Shown: positions 8,517 to 15,940 of the stretch, in pieces
Layout: each line of letters opens with the position of its first letter
How positions within the stretch are numbered: the stretch's first letter is position 1
From: a virus
IMG/VR virus record: IMGVR_UViG_3300031141_000027
Location: 1 to 29,699 of that record
Direction: 5' to 3' (one strand)
DNA length: 29,699 nucleotides
Notes under the pieces: model-generated
What the model was told of the DNA's origin: nothing
Database searches by the model: none
Seen by the model: only the letters and a program-made list of their open reading frames with translations
Program-made: the position numbers and the translations under genes

Positions 8517-8840
8517 TTAGTATACAAGTTTACCAGCTTCTAGTTTCAATTGGCGATTCTCTAACCCTAGTTCCTCATGCTTTGCGTGGAGTACATTAAT
8601 ATAGAATAGAGCAGCAGCCCCAGTCCTACACATAGCCTTCAGGGATTCTACTTCTTCACCCTCTCCATCTATTTGTGTTGATACCATAGCTATCTCTAGT
8701 GCCATAGTTGATAGCTGCTCTGGTTCTGCTTCTGGCATTTGATCTACTATGTTCTGCACGTCTGCCATTAGTGCGTCAAACTGTTCCTTAGGCATAGTGA
8801 TATCTGGGTTGTTTCTATTTATATCCTGTATGTTACTCAT
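8517..8840 (-). CDS. hypothetical acidic helical protein
   Basis: 107 residues, acidic and mostly helical, with low-complexity segments such as QMPEAEPEQLSTMALEIAM and a terminal stretch HAKHEELGLENRQLKLEAGK that could form a short coiled coil. GGAGAG precedes the ATG. The start overlaps the preceding DUF6378 gene by eight bases. There is no catalytic or metal-binding pattern. Function unknown; it sits between DUF6378 and AAA_24 genes. Confidence 0.65.
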   Translation of the reverse strand: MSNIQDINRNNPDITMPKEQFDALMADVQNIVDQMPEAEPEQLSTMALEIAMVSTQIDGEGEEVESLKAMCRTGAAALFYINVLHAKHEELGLENRQLKLEAGKLVY

Positions 8841-9366
8841 CCTTACTCTCCCTTATCTCTTGTATTAAAGCTGTGTAACCTATCTGATCCACTATGTTAT
8901 CTCTCTTAGGCTTGTGCATATCACGTACCATCTTTAGTAGAACCATCAGTTGGCATACGTCTTCCTCTTTAAGAGATGATTCCTTACCATACTTCTGTGA
9001 TAGATATAGATTCCATTGGGCGGCTATGTTACCCATGCAACGCTCAGCACTCCCGTAATCATCTTTACCTCTAGTAGTTATAATATCCTTAGCTTCATCT
9101 ATTACTGTCTTACGTAAGTCGGTAGGGATATTAGCAGTCTCTGTTAATGTAGTCATAGCTGTCTCAAAGTTCTTAACCTTCTTAATATATCTACATACAT
9201 CATCATTCCTTAGGTTAAGAGCTTCAAGTTCTAGCTCATAACCTGTAACCTTTGTCTGTCTACTCTGATATACTTGGTAGTCAATGATAGTAGCTAGGCT
9301 GTTTGTTTTCCTACCTTCCATTACTGCATCTCTAGCTAGGTTATATGCTTCATCGGTGTGTTGCAT
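8833..9366 (-). CDS. DUF6378-type phage protein
   Basis: 177 residues. The C-terminal half has the DUF6378 pattern as I know it: a GxDDYG segment followed by AERCMGNIAAQWNLYL, then EEDVCQLMVLLKMVRDMHK, then DNIVDQIGYTALI. The family is all-helical, phage-borne and of unknown biochemical role; the repeated acidic and His/Asp positions resemble MazG-like nucleotide-processing folds, but that link is inference. The N-terminal half (about 1-85) is a separate helical region. The start overlaps the upstream nuclease stop (TAATG), so the two are coupled. It sits beside DNA-metabolism genes, which is usual for this family. Confidence 0.75.
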   Translation of the reverse strand: MQHTDEAYNLARDAVMEGRKTNSLATIIDYQVYQSRQTKVTGYELELEALNLRNDDVCRYIKKVKNFETAMTTLTETANIPTDLRKTVIDEAKDIITTRGKDDYGSAERCMGNIAAQWNLYLSQKYGKESSLKEEDVCQLMVLLKMVRDMHKPKRDNIVDQIGYTALIQEIRESKDE

Positions 9367-10253
9367 TAGCTTATCCTCTTTATGTGGTCAGTTATAATAT
9401 CATTAAGTTCATAGGTAAAGTCATAGTCTATTGTATCTTCTTCCTCTTTCCTCATCTCATCTAATGCTGTTAGCCCACAAGTACCTAAGTGTGGACATGG
9501 TTTGTTATACTTCAAGCAACTAGCACCTCTCTTAGGGAAGTAGTCTAGCTCTAGCATCTGGTGTATCCTATCCTTATCCATACCAATAGATAAGAACCAA
9601 TTCAATCTATCCCCTATTGTCTTAGGGAATGTCTTAACCTGTATGTTAGGTTGGAATCCGTTACCACTTCCTATCTGTCCTATGATATATATCACATCAT
9701 ACTCAGACTGTGTAGCACCTGCTATCTTATCCAAGACAATGGAATACCCTACTGCCTGCCCACTGTTAATATACAATGGGTCAAGATCATGTAGGCTCAA
9801 GCCAGTAGTCTTTACTTCAATGATAACATACCTACCTGTAAACCTATTCTTCAGTATGAAATCTATATAGCCTACGTAGTAGAACTGCTCATCTATATTA
9901 AGGCGGAAGGATAGCTCATCACACACCTTCCCCTCAATAAGTACTGGTTCGTAATCCAAGAGTAGGTTATCCAACTCAGTAAAGGCATTGATAACAGCAT
10001 TAACACATACTAGCTCAGTTCTACGAGCGTCTTCCAGCTTAGGTGTATATGCTAACCATGTTGTCATGATAGCCTGGTCTCTATTCTGGTGTGCTAAGTA
10101 GTCAGCTATGCCGGCTCCAAAAGCCTTACCAAAGACAGTAGGTGGATAGTCCTGTCTAGGCGCACCTCCAGTTAGGAATCTATCTAACTGGAACTTACGC
10201 TCACAGGTGTTTAGTAGGTCAAGAGCTGAGTGTGATAACCTTATCTTGTTCAT
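9366..10253 (-). CDS. PD-(D/E)XK nuclease, RecB/Cas4-like, with four-cysteine Fe-S signature
   Basis: 295 residues. The nuclease core is visible as VGYIDFIL (D131), then VIIEVKTTG (E146-x-K148), then the QAVGYS helix (Q166, Y170), the RecB-family order. Cysteines sit at C17 (NTCERKFQ) and C246, C253 and C259 (SCLKYNKPCPHLGTCG). One N-terminal plus three C-terminal Cys is the 4Fe-4S staple of Cas4 and AddB-type nucleases. The expected activity is DNA exonuclease or end resection. With the AAA_24 ATPase downstream it would form a two-part recombination set. GGAGAG precedes the ATG. The C-terminal acidic tail (EEEDTIDYDFTYE) may be regulatory or protein-binding. Enzyme class is confident; substrate polarity cannot be told. 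Confidence 0.88.
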   Translation of the reverse strand: MNKIRLSHSALDLLNTCERKFQLDRFLTGGAPRQDYPPTVFGKAFGAGIADYLAHQNRDQAIMTTWLAYTPKLEDARRTELVCVNAVINAFTELDNLLLDYEPVLIEGKVCDELSFRLNIDEQFYYVGYIDFILKNRFTGRYVIIEVKTTGLSLHDLDPLYINSGQAVGYSIVLDKIAGATQSEYDVIYIIGQIGSGNGFQPNIQVKTFPKTIGDRLNWFLSIGMDKDRIHQMLELDYFPKRGASCLKYNKPCPHLGTCGLTALDEMRKEEEDTIDYDFTYELNDIITDHIKRIS

Positions 10254-10256
10254 AGT

Positions 10257-10559
10257 TTACTCTCCGTCTTTTATCTTTTCTTCTGCGTTTATTCTAATTC
10301 TATCTTGTACGTTAGTGAGCGTGAATGTATACTCTGTATCTAAAGTACTAGCTTCATAGGTAGACTTAATGGTTTGTATCTTCCAACCTGCTCCAACTAA
10401 AGTACCTGTTCCGTTCCTCATCTTCCAGAAGCCAGTTAAGAAACTAACTAGTCCTCTCTCTGCGAAGTTACGTTCTTTAGCTTTGTCTGAACCTGTGAAA
10501 TCATTAAGATACTTAGTCATACAACCTAGCTCTACGTGCGTTGTTGTTACGTTCATCAT
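10257..10559 (-). CDS. hypothetical protein
   Basis: 100 residues starting MMNVTTTHVELG. GGGAG lies about nine bases before the first of two adjacent ATG codons. The C-terminal half has beta-type alternation (GAGWKIQTIKSTYEASTLD; EYTFTLTNVQDRIRI), while the middle carries FLTGFWKMRNGTG. No family recognised and no metal or nucleotide motif. It lies three bases before the nuclease start codon and may be expressed with it. Confidence 0.65.
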   Translation of the reverse strand: MMNVTTTHVELGCMTKYLNDFTGSDKAKERNFAERGLVSFLTGFWKMRNGTGTLVGAGWKIQTIKSTYEASTLDTEYTFTLTNVQDRIRINAEEKIKDGE

Positions 10560-10582
10560 AATGTATTACTCCCTGAAATTAA

Positions 10583-10873
10583 TTACATACCTTCTAAGCC
10601 TTCAGCCATAGCCTCAGGTGTGAGTTTTACTACTTTACTACCTGCCCTCCTAGGTTTCTTAACTACACTAGCTAGTGCAATACCTGTTATCTTCCTAAGT
10701 GCGGCAACACAACTACCTATATCCTCATCTAACAAGAGGACACAAGCTGCTGGATTCTCTAATAGAGCCTTCTTAGTAGCATCCATCTCATACCTAAGTA
10801 AGTCTCCATCGAATGTGGTTAGCTTAGCTATTCGTAGTTGTAGATCACTAGCTACCTGTTCTGGTGTATTCAT
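10583..10873 (-). CDS. hypothetical protein
   Basis: 96 residues: an amphipathic helical N-terminal part (EQVASDLQLRIAKLT), a central hydrophobic helix (ENPAACVLLLDEDIG), and a basic segment VKKPRRAGSKVVK before the end. A strong SD (GGGAGG) precedes the ATG, which overlaps the TGA of the upstream HTH-like gene (ATGA). The basic patch could bind DNA, but this is weak. Unknown family. Confidence 0.65.
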   Translation of the reverse strand: MNTPEQVASDLQLRIAKLTTFDGDLLRYEMDATKKALLENPAACVLLLDEDIGSCVAALRKITGIALASVVKKPRRAGSKVVKLTPEAMAEGLEGM

Positions 10874-11298
10874 ACTACCTCCCTTTTTGTGTATCCGTTA
10901 GCTATTACCCCTCTATCCTTCTTAGATAAAGCTGGCAACTTATTGGCAACCCTGTATGTACGTACTAGCTTACCACAGTAGGTCTCTGATATACAGAAGG
11001 CTTCTCCTATAAACTTTAGTGGTATAGCTCCCTTCTCATACAGCATATTCATTCTAATTATATCCTCGTCTGTTACTCTACTAACTCTAGGCTTACGCGT
11101 AGTTTCATGTCGGTGTACCCTGATCCTAGAGCTTATCTTTATAGCCTGAACAACTGACATAGGTAACTCTACTTGTATTCTAGCCTGAGTCTTATTAATC
11201 TTGAGGTTCATCATTTTATATATATGTATTCTACTCTTATCCTTAACCTCTATATCAGGTATAGGGTTGAGTCCTAGTAAGTCTGCAAGGGTGTCCAT
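10870..11298 (-). CDS. putative helix-turn-helix DNA-binding protein
   Basis: 142 residues, strongly basic. Residues about 75-115 read RVTDEDIIRMNMLYEKGAIP then LKFIGEAFCISETYCGKLVR. This has the rhythm of a resolvase/sigma-like helix-turn-helix: a first helix, a turn at GAIP, then a helix pair with IGEAFCIS as the turn region and SETYCGKLVR as a recognition helix. The N-terminal half has beta/helix character (RIQVELPMSVVQAIKISSRI), not unlike ribbon-helix-helix sequences. GGAGAG precedes the ATG, which lies 25 bp inside the upstream membrane-protein gene. It is the best candidate in the operon for a transcription regulator of the repeated intergenic motifs, but that is inference. Confidence 0.6.
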   Translation of the reverse strand: MDTLADLLGLNPIPDIEVKDKSRIHIYKMMNLKINKTQARIQVELPMSVVQAIKISSRIRVHRHETTRKPRVSRVTDEDIIRMNMLYEKGAIPLKFIGEAFCISETYCGKLVRTYRVANKLPALSKKDRGVIANGYTKREVV

Positions 11299-11558
11299 GG
11301 CTCTCCGTATGGGTTTACTAATGAGCTAGGTTGGTCAAGTTGTAATGGTGTATACTCTTGTTCAGGTTCAGGTATTGTATAAGATTCGTCATAGGTATTA
11401 TTGTTATAGTCTTCTCTCTCGTATACCATCTCTATGTCATAGCCTATGTCTTCTGATGCGTTAACATCATTGAACAAGGATAGCCCTAATAGTAGTATCA
11501 CTATTATAAATAGTACACCTAGTGTGGCAGCAAAGCTAAACCTTGATTCTTCATCCAT
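11274..11558 (-). CDS. single-pass membrane protein with long acidic tail
   Basis: 94 residues. A short N-terminus MDEESRFSF is followed by a strong membrane segment at about residues 10-29 (AATLGVLFIIVILLLGLSLF). The rest is acidic and Tyr/Pro rich (YDIEMVYEREDYNNNTYDES; PEPEQEYTPLQLDQP). The acidic N-terminus and the polar segment after the helix suggest an anchored protein with the tail outside the cytoplasm, though VNAS at 32-35 could allow signal-peptidase cleavage. GGGAG precedes the ATG, which overlaps the upstream stop (TAATG). No lipobox. Possible roles include host-takeover or envelope modification; a spanin-like role is not supported by any other feature. Confidence 0.7.
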   Translation of the reverse strand: MDEESRFSFAATLGVLFIIVILLLGLSLFNDVNASEDIGYDIEMVYEREDYNNNTYDESYTIPEPEQEYTPLQLDQPSSLVNPYGEPWTPLQTY

Positions 11559-11893
11559 TATATCTCCCTGTCTGGTATTCTCATAGCTAAGATTGGTATA
11601 GTACCTTTGGCTGTTAATGTGATAGTGACTTCGATAGCCCCTTGTATTGTCATAGATGAGTTCTCTATAAAGGATATAACTCCTGAGATAGGCAGTAACC
11701 CTTGTGCTTTACTACTAGCAGACTGTCTAGCTTTAGTATTCTTTATGCCTGTCTTTAGTTTAGCTACGTCTTCAGGTGCTACTGTTATGATGAGTTCTTC
11801 GTTGACTATAAGATTAGACCATATCTGATCGTAGCTTAGAGACCCCTCCTCATCTGTTATTGATACTTCTTGTTGGTCTCTAGTACTGGTCAT
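11558..11893 (-). CDS. hypothetical protein
   Basis: 111 residues with a polar acidic N-terminus, a central basic low-complexity stretch (GIKNTKARQSASSKAQG) and a C-terminal beta-rich half (ISGVISFIENSSMTIQGAIE; VTITLTAKGTIPILAM). The start overlaps the upstream stop by ATGA. There are no cysteines or membrane segments. Not recognised; position in the operon is the only clue. Confidence 0.65.
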   Translation of the reverse strand: MTSTRDQQEVSITDEEGSLSYDQIWSNLIVNEELIITVAPEDVAKLKTGIKNTKARQSASSKAQGLLPISGVISFIENSSMTIQGAIEVTITLTAKGTIPILAMRIPDREI

Positions 11894-12294
11894 GATACGT
11901 CTTCTCCTGTGATATGATACTTATATAATACATCTACTACTAATGCTTGTATGTTCTGGTCAGGTGCAGACCCTATCATTCTACCTAAGTCAAGTAGTCT
12001 CTTGGATGCTGTCCTATGATCCATACATAAGTGGCAACCTGCTCTGTATCTACCGCCATATGTGTGACCAAAGTATGCTAGACAACTACCACATAGATCT
12101 GCCATCTTAGATGTCATGTACCTAGTATAAGGTATATAGTATGCACCATCCTTTCTACCAGAGAGAGCCATAAGGACTTCGTATGTATTGTTATCCCCTG
12201 ACTCCTCTGGTAGGTACTGGAGTATATCATGCTTATAGAGTAGTATAATAATACTCTCTAGCTGCTGTATACCTTTATCTGCAATATCGCTCAT
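11890..12294 (-). CDS. zinc-ribbon-like hypothetical protein
   Basis: 134 residues. C68-x2-C71 and C87-x2-C90, separated by a Tyr/Gly-rich loop, form a clear four-cysteine zinc site, followed by MDHRTASKRLLDLGR, which is likely a helix. The N-terminal part is helical (IQQLESIIILLYKHDILQYL). The arrangement fits a small zinc-binding nucleic-acid or protein adaptor. AAGG lies nine bases before the ATG. A sigma70-like promoter overlaps this start region, so this gene and those downstream may be boosted separately. Family unknown; metal binding inferred from cysteine spacing. Confidence 0.7.
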   Translation of the reverse strand: MSDIADKGIQQLESIIILLYKHDILQYLPEESGDNNTYEVLMALSGRKDGAYYIPYTRYMTSKMADLCGSCLAYFGHTYGGRYRAGCHLCMDHRTASKRLLDLGRMIGSAPDQNIQALVVDVLYKYHITGEDVS

Positions 12295-12322
12295 TGTATC
12301 ATGCCTTCAGAGTTTGTGTCAA
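12293..12322 (-). promoter_or_regulatory. sigma70-like promoter overlapping the start of the zinc-ribbon gene
   Basis: On the minus strand TTGACA (12317-12322) is a perfect -35 and TACAAT (12293-12298) a 5/6 -10, separated by 18 bp. The -10 overlaps the ATG of the downstream gene (12292-12294), so a transcript would begin inside that gene and serve mainly the genes after it. The same bases carry that gene's SD. It could be an internal operon promoter or a chance match. Confidence 0.45.
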
Positions 12323-12345
12323 GTGTTATTTTGTGTACCTACTAC

Positions 12346-12438
12346 CTACTCCAGGAATAGGAATAGTATAGCTGTTATAAAAAGAAGTATTAAACAAATA
12401 GTTCCACCTAGTATCTCTCCTAGCTCTGTTCTAGTCAT
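12346..12438 (-). CDS. 30-residue membrane microprotein
   Basis: A very short gene encoding MTRTELGEIL, then a continuous hydrophobic helix from about residue 10 to 29 (LGGTICLILLFITAILFLFL), ending in Glu. GGAG lies six bases before the ATG, and the start lies inside the last codons of the upstream gene (8-bp overlap with its end), as for the other operon members. It fits a single-pass inner-membrane peptide. Function unknown: small phage membrane peptides can inhibit host functions or aid lysis, but nothing here decides. The remaining 51 bp before the next gene carry a promoter-like element. Confidence 0.65.
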   Translation of the reverse strand: MTRTELGEILGGTICLILLFITAILFLFLE

Positions 12439-12634
12439 AAGAATCTCCATGTAGTACTTTAACTATAATAGCTCCCATACCTTCATGTACTTTAGTATGG
12501 TCAACTTCGTCATAAGTCACACAAGCTGTACGGTACTTAGTTACTAGGGGTTCTTCCCCATCTACTACTTTGATTATTTCAATACCTACCTTTACTCTCC
12601 AGTAGGTATCAGGCTTGCCAATTACTTCAGTCAT
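12431..12634 (-). CDS. hypothetical small beta-rich protein
   Basis: 67 residues with alternating hydrophobic strands: YWRVKVGIEIIKVVDGEEP, then KYRTACVTYDEVDHTK, then GAIIVKVLHG. AAGGAG precedes the ATG. The pattern of short strands with charged turns resembles the neighbouring 60-residue protein (TVTVEIVSVNIKGES), suggesting two related small beta proteins, perhaps an old duplication, but identity is low and this is inference. Unknown function. Confidence 0.65.
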   Translation of the reverse strand: MTEVIGKPDTYWRVKVGIEIIKVVDGEEPLVTKYRTACVTYDEVDHTKVHEGMGAIIVKVLHGDSYD

Positions 12635-12671
12635 AATAGTAACTCCTTATTCATCTGTTTATCTACTAGGT

Positions 12672-12854
12672 TCATGGCTTGAGTTGATTACGTATAGCAT
12701 CTAGTGTGCTACATAGTCTCTCTGCTGCTTTCTTAGCATTGTGACCATATACATACTTAACCATTGGTATCTTACGTATCAATCTAGTACTCTCTCCCTT
12801 TATGTTCACTGATACTATCTCTACTGTTACTGTTACTATATGCGTCAGGCTCAT
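12672..12854 (-). CDS. hypothetical small protein
   Basis: 60 residues from the ATG at 12854, chosen because AGGAGA lies seven bases before it; an in-frame ATG at 12887 overlaps the helicase gene and has no good SD. The N-terminal part is a beta hairpin-like sequence (LTHIVTVTVEIVSVNIKGES). The C-terminal part is basic and helical (GHNAKKAAERLCSTLDAIRN). Not recognised. It lies ten bases after the helicase stop and is probably co-expressed. Confidence 0.65.
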   Translation of the reverse strand: MSLTHIVTVTVEIVSVNIKGESTRLIRKIPMVKYVYGHNAKKAAERLCSTLDAIRNQLKP

Positions 12855-12864
12855 AGCTATTCTC

Positions 12865-14616
12865 CTATTTAGTGCATTGAATGTCATCTTTATTAAGTAA
12901 CCCTGTATTAAAGTAGTCTATCTTCTCTTTAAGAGTATTCCCCTTGAGCCTCTGTTGGGAGATAGTCTTGTTGATTAGATACTCTTTAGATATAACAATA
13001 CATTCCTCTCTTGCTCTAGTTACAGCAGTATACAGCATCTCCCTGCTAAGAGATCGTGAGTGATCCTTGTGCATTACTATGAATACTCTACGCCATTCAC
13101 AACCTTGTGCTTTGTGTATAGTAAGAGCGTAGCCTAAAGAGAAGGAAGAAGCTGACATATCCCCTATGGTGTCTAAGCAGAACTCCAGTCCATCTTCTGT
13201 TACTAGCTCTACTGTATGAGAGCATTGCTTAGATACATCAGTACTATCATCTAGCATCTTCTCTATATCTATGTTATCATAGCCTGCTAATCCAAACTCC
13301 TCTGCTTCACCAGTCTTACCTATATATGCTCCAAACCTAGTAAGAGAAGCGGAAGCCTCTAATGGTGGTGTTCCCATATACATAGGATTCTTGTTTATCT
13401 TTACTATTTCACCTATCTGCTTATTATACATTATCTTATCACCCTCTGCTAGATAGTGTGTGAACCTACCTGCTAGTACCTGATGGACAACAGCATTTCT
13501 CTCAGTACCTAGTCTCTGTGCTATCCACTTGTTGATAACATCAGTACCCAAGTCTTTTACATTCCATGGAGATAGTATTATATCCGTCTTAGGATCGTAC
13601 TTACCTATCTCTTGCCACTTAGGGAAAGTCTTACCCAGAGATACTGATAGGTGTTCCTGTGAGTGTTCTACTGCTCCACATTGTATTATCTCAAAGCCTT
13701 TACCCACTTGTAACTCTCTACCCTCTAGTATCCTATGTGCGTTCTCTAATACCATAGAATCATCAGCTTGTCTATATATGTGCGTCAACTCTACTGTTGG
13801 TAAGTCGGTAAGAGCATAGTTTAGTATACTAGGTCCGAATACTGGTGGCAACTGGTTAATATCCCCTACGAATATGATCTGTACTCCAGGTCTAAGAGCT
13901 TCGTATATCTTAGACCACATAGGTAGATCAATAAGGGATGCTTCTTCTATTATTAGGTGAGTTATATCTAAAGTGTTATGTCTAGTCCTCATAGGTATGA
14001 ACCTCATAGTGTCCTTACCTGTTACCTCATCAAAGTACCACTCTGGTTGAAACTCTAGTAGGTTATGTGCTGTTGTTATGTTATGTGGTAGCATCTCTTT
14101 CAAAACTGGGTCTTTATGTATAGCCCGTCTAGCATTACCAGAAGCAATACGAGTCCAAGCTATTAAAGCTATTGAAGGAGCTGGTTTATAGTCTTTAGTA
14201 CCCTGTACTTTGAAGGTATGAGTTCCTAGCTTATTGGTTGCTAGTAGAGCCTTTACTATTTCCCTGAGCCCAGTTGTTTTACCAGAACCTGCTGCTCCTA
14301 TGTAACAGAAGCTCTTACCAGTCATAGCCATATCCCTAGCTAGCATCTGCTTATCATTTAGCTCTATTGATAGAGAGAAGGTCTCATTAGCTTCTACCTT
14401 AGGTTCAGTAGGAACTTCAATAGTAGCTGGAATAGATCTGTCAATAGGGGAAGGAATTCCCTTGTTTTGTCGGGCAAGTCTTCTCTCAGCAATAGATAGC
14501 CTTTCAGGAGGAGGAGCTACTATGGGAACAGTACTAGGTTCTGCTTGCTGCATTATTCCCTCTCTCTTAGCTTTCCTCTCGTCTAGTATCTCTCTTAGGC
14601 TTCTTTTAGCTTCCAT
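12865..14616 (-). CDS. SF1B DNA helicase, RecD/Dda-like
   Basis: 583 residues. The ATG at 14616 has GAGGA upstream and overlaps the previous stop by 11 bp; the longer frame would need a TTG start. Motif I is GAAGSGKTT (107-115). Motif II is HLIIEEASLID and motif III VGDINQLPPVFG. HIYRQADD is motif IV-like. Motif V is SLGYALTIHKAQG and motif VI is YTAVTRAREE. This is the AAA_30 plus UvrD_C_2 arrangement of 5'-3' helicases such as RecD2, Dda and Pif1. It would unwind DNA at forks or during recombination. The basic N-terminal tail (1-85) is Pro-rich and holds RLSIAERRLAR (39-49), which recurs almost unchanged at the C-terminus of the 326-residue protein two genes upstream. Confidence 0.93.
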   Translation of the reverse strand: MEAKRSLREILDERKAKREGIMQQAEPSTVPIVAPPPERLSIAERRLARQNKGIPSPIDRSIPATIEVPTEPKVEANETFSLSIELNDKQMLARDMAMTGKSFCYIGAAGSGKTTGLREIVKALLATNKLGTHTFKVQGTKDYKPAPSIALIAWTRIASGNARRAIHKDPVLKEMLPHNITTAHNLLEFQPEWYFDEVTGKDTMRFIPMRTRHNTLDITHLIIEEASLIDLPMWSKIYEALRPGVQIIFVGDINQLPPVFGPSILNYALTDLPTVELTHIYRQADDSMVLENAHRILEGRELQVGKGFEIIQCGAVEHSQEHLSVSLGKTFPKWQEIGKYDPKTDIILSPWNVKDLGTDVINKWIAQRLGTERNAVVHQVLAGRFTHYLAEGDKIMYNKQIGEIVKINKNPMYMGTPPLEASASLTRFGAYIGKTGEAEEFGLAGYDNIDIEKMLDDSTDVSKQCSHTVELVTEDGLEFCLDTIGDMSASSFSLGYALTIHKAQGCEWRRVFIVMHKDHSRSLSREMLYTAVTRAREECIVISKEYLINKTISQQRLKGNTLKEKIDYFNTGLLNKDDIQCTK

Positions 14617-14902
14617 TGATAGTATCCTCATAAAGTCTGGCAACTGCTATATTAATATCTTCTCTCTCTTGTATAGATATAACAACTAGTGCTACTCTGT
14701 TAGCTCTCAAATAGTCTTTTAGCTTCTTATCTAAGTTCAAGTAGTACATCTTACCCTTGTAATAGTAGCTCTTTATATTATTAGAGTCTACTACTCTAAA
14801 TGAAAGATAATCTCTTATAATATCAGACTTTACTATATCAGAGTATCTACTACCCGTAGAAGGATCTATTGTACCGAATGTATGTCTAGTATTATGCATC
14901 AT
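14606..14902 (-). CDS. hypothetical protein
   Basis: 98 residues, basic and Tyr/Asn-rich (NNIKSYYYKGKMYYLNLDKK), with a C-terminal alternating segment RVALVVISIQEREDINIAVA. An excellent SD, AAGGAGG, lies nine bases before the first of two adjacent ATG codons (14902 or 14899). The start lies within the end of the promoter-proximal gene and the stop overlaps the helicase start. No known family. Its place between two proteins that share a short peptide motif hints at a common complex, but the motif is not in this protein. Confidence 0.65.
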   Translation of the reverse strand: MMHNTRHTFGTIDPSTGSRYSDIVKSDIIRDYLSFRVVDSNNIKSYYYKGKMYYLNLDKKLKDYLRANRVALVVISIQEREDINIAVARLYEDTINGS

Positions 14903-15872
14903 TGTTAGCTTCCTCCTTCTTTAGCTTCCTAGCTACTCTTAGTTCTGCTATTGTTAGTCTCTTACTCAGTGGGGTGGCTTCTGCTGATATCTCCCCAGTA
15001 GCTCCTATGTCAGCTACATACTCTTGTATAGTAGGAGAATAACAAGCGTGTTTAATAATAACTTTAAACTCTACCTTTAGCTCCGAGGTAGTCTTATCTA
15101 TTGCTATTACTATCTTAGTCCTAGTCTCCTGATCTATTGTTGCTAGGTGATCATACTGTCCTATGTTCCGTAGGAGGTTAAGGAGCTTACTAGATAATCT
15201 ACCCTCTAACTTAGCTTCCTTTACTAGCTCCTTGAAGGCTATCTTATTCTCTCTCTTAAGTGTAGTATTAGGTACTGCGTTTCTACCACCATTAAGTTTT
15301 AAGCCTAGTACTTTGATCTTATACGCTGAAGCGTTATCTAACTCTGTTGCTGTTGTAGCATGACTCGGTAGAGAAGGATAAGTAATAGCTCTTGCCTCAT
15401 TCAACCAGTTCTTAAGCGTAGCTTCTATTGGCTGTGTTTTAAGAGGATCAAGGCTATTACTCTCAAGTGATAAGTGTAGTAGCTTATGCTTCTTCTGTCC
15501 TGCAATAGCATCTTCACTTAAAGATACTAGGAAGCGTATAGTATCAACTAGTAGATAAGTAGGAGCATCTGCTAGTGTTAGGTTTCTATGTGTAGATGAT
15601 AGCTGATCCTCTAGTATGTTATGTTCAAGTAGAGCAGTAATAAGGCAACCTGCTAATACATTAGAGTCGTAGGTACTGGCTAAGTTCTTATAGTCTAACT
15701 TGGCAAACGCTACTACATTAGAGTAATTAGCGAATGGGAAAGTGTAATCGAAGTATAAGCCCTTAGTACTAGGTATATTCATACTTACTCTAATACCAGT
15801 CTTAGAGCATATTCCTAGCATCTTGTTGTCGTGATCTTGTATCGTTAAGTCTATAAGTTGTCTACTGTTCAT
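14892..15872 (-). CDS. promoter-proximal protein of the replication operon, unknown function
   Basis: 326 residues, not recognised. AAGGA lies nine bases before the ATG, and the leader from the promoter is about 60 nt. The N-terminal third is mixed alpha/beta (MLGICSKTGIRVSMNIPS; YDSNVLAGCLITALLEHN). The middle is Ser/Leu-rich and the region after about 200 is basic and helical (KIAFKELVKEAKLEGRLSSK). The C-terminus carries RLTIAELRVAR at 305-315, matching 8 of 11 residues of a motif in the SF1B helicase, followed by KLKKEE. Being first in the operon and sharing a peptide with the helicase, it could be a helicase partner or loader-type factor or an origin-recognition protein; this is inference only. 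Confidence 0.7.
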   Translation of the reverse strand: MNSRQLIDLTIQDHDNKMLGICSKTGIRVSMNIPSTKGLYFDYTFPFANYSNVVAFAKLDYKNLASTYDSNVLAGCLITALLEHNILEDQLSSTHRNLTLADAPTYLLVDTIRFLVSLSEDAIAGQKKHKLLHLSLESNSLDPLKTQPIEATLKNWLNEARAITYPSLPSHATTATELDNASAYKIKVLGLKLNGGRNAVPNTTLKRENKIAFKELVKEAKLEGRLSSKLLNLLRNIGQYDHLATIDQETRTKIVIAIDKTTSELKVEFKVIIKHACYSPTIQEYVADIGATGEISAEATPLSKRLTIAELRVARKLKKEEANNDA

Positions 15873-15885
15873 AGTAGGTAGTCCT

Positions 15886-15899
15886 TAATAGTAGGTTAA
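15886..15899 (+). repeat. 14-bp repeat TAATAGTAGGYTAA, copy 1
   Basis: The copy reads TAATAGTAGGTTAA on the plus strand. It lies in the transcribed leader of the leftward operon, next to the SD of the first gene. Nearby degenerate copies (for example TAATAGTAGATAG at about 15903) give the leader a repetitive look. Two further near-exact copies occur at 16037 and 17569. Candidate operator or origin iteron. Confidence 0.55.
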
Positions 15900-15940
15900 T
15901 AGTAATAGTAGATAGATACAAAGCTGTAACTAACCCCTTG

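Noticed and set aside
10536-10901. 121-residue plus-strand frame opposite two small operon genes
   Set aside because: It is antisense to two genes with good SD sequences and ATGA coupling; its Ser/Leu-rich sequence is typical of a shadow frame.
11274-11558. Membrane protein considered as a spanin or holin
   Set aside because: It lies in the early operon, has no neighbouring lysis gene and lacks a lipobox or paired subunit.
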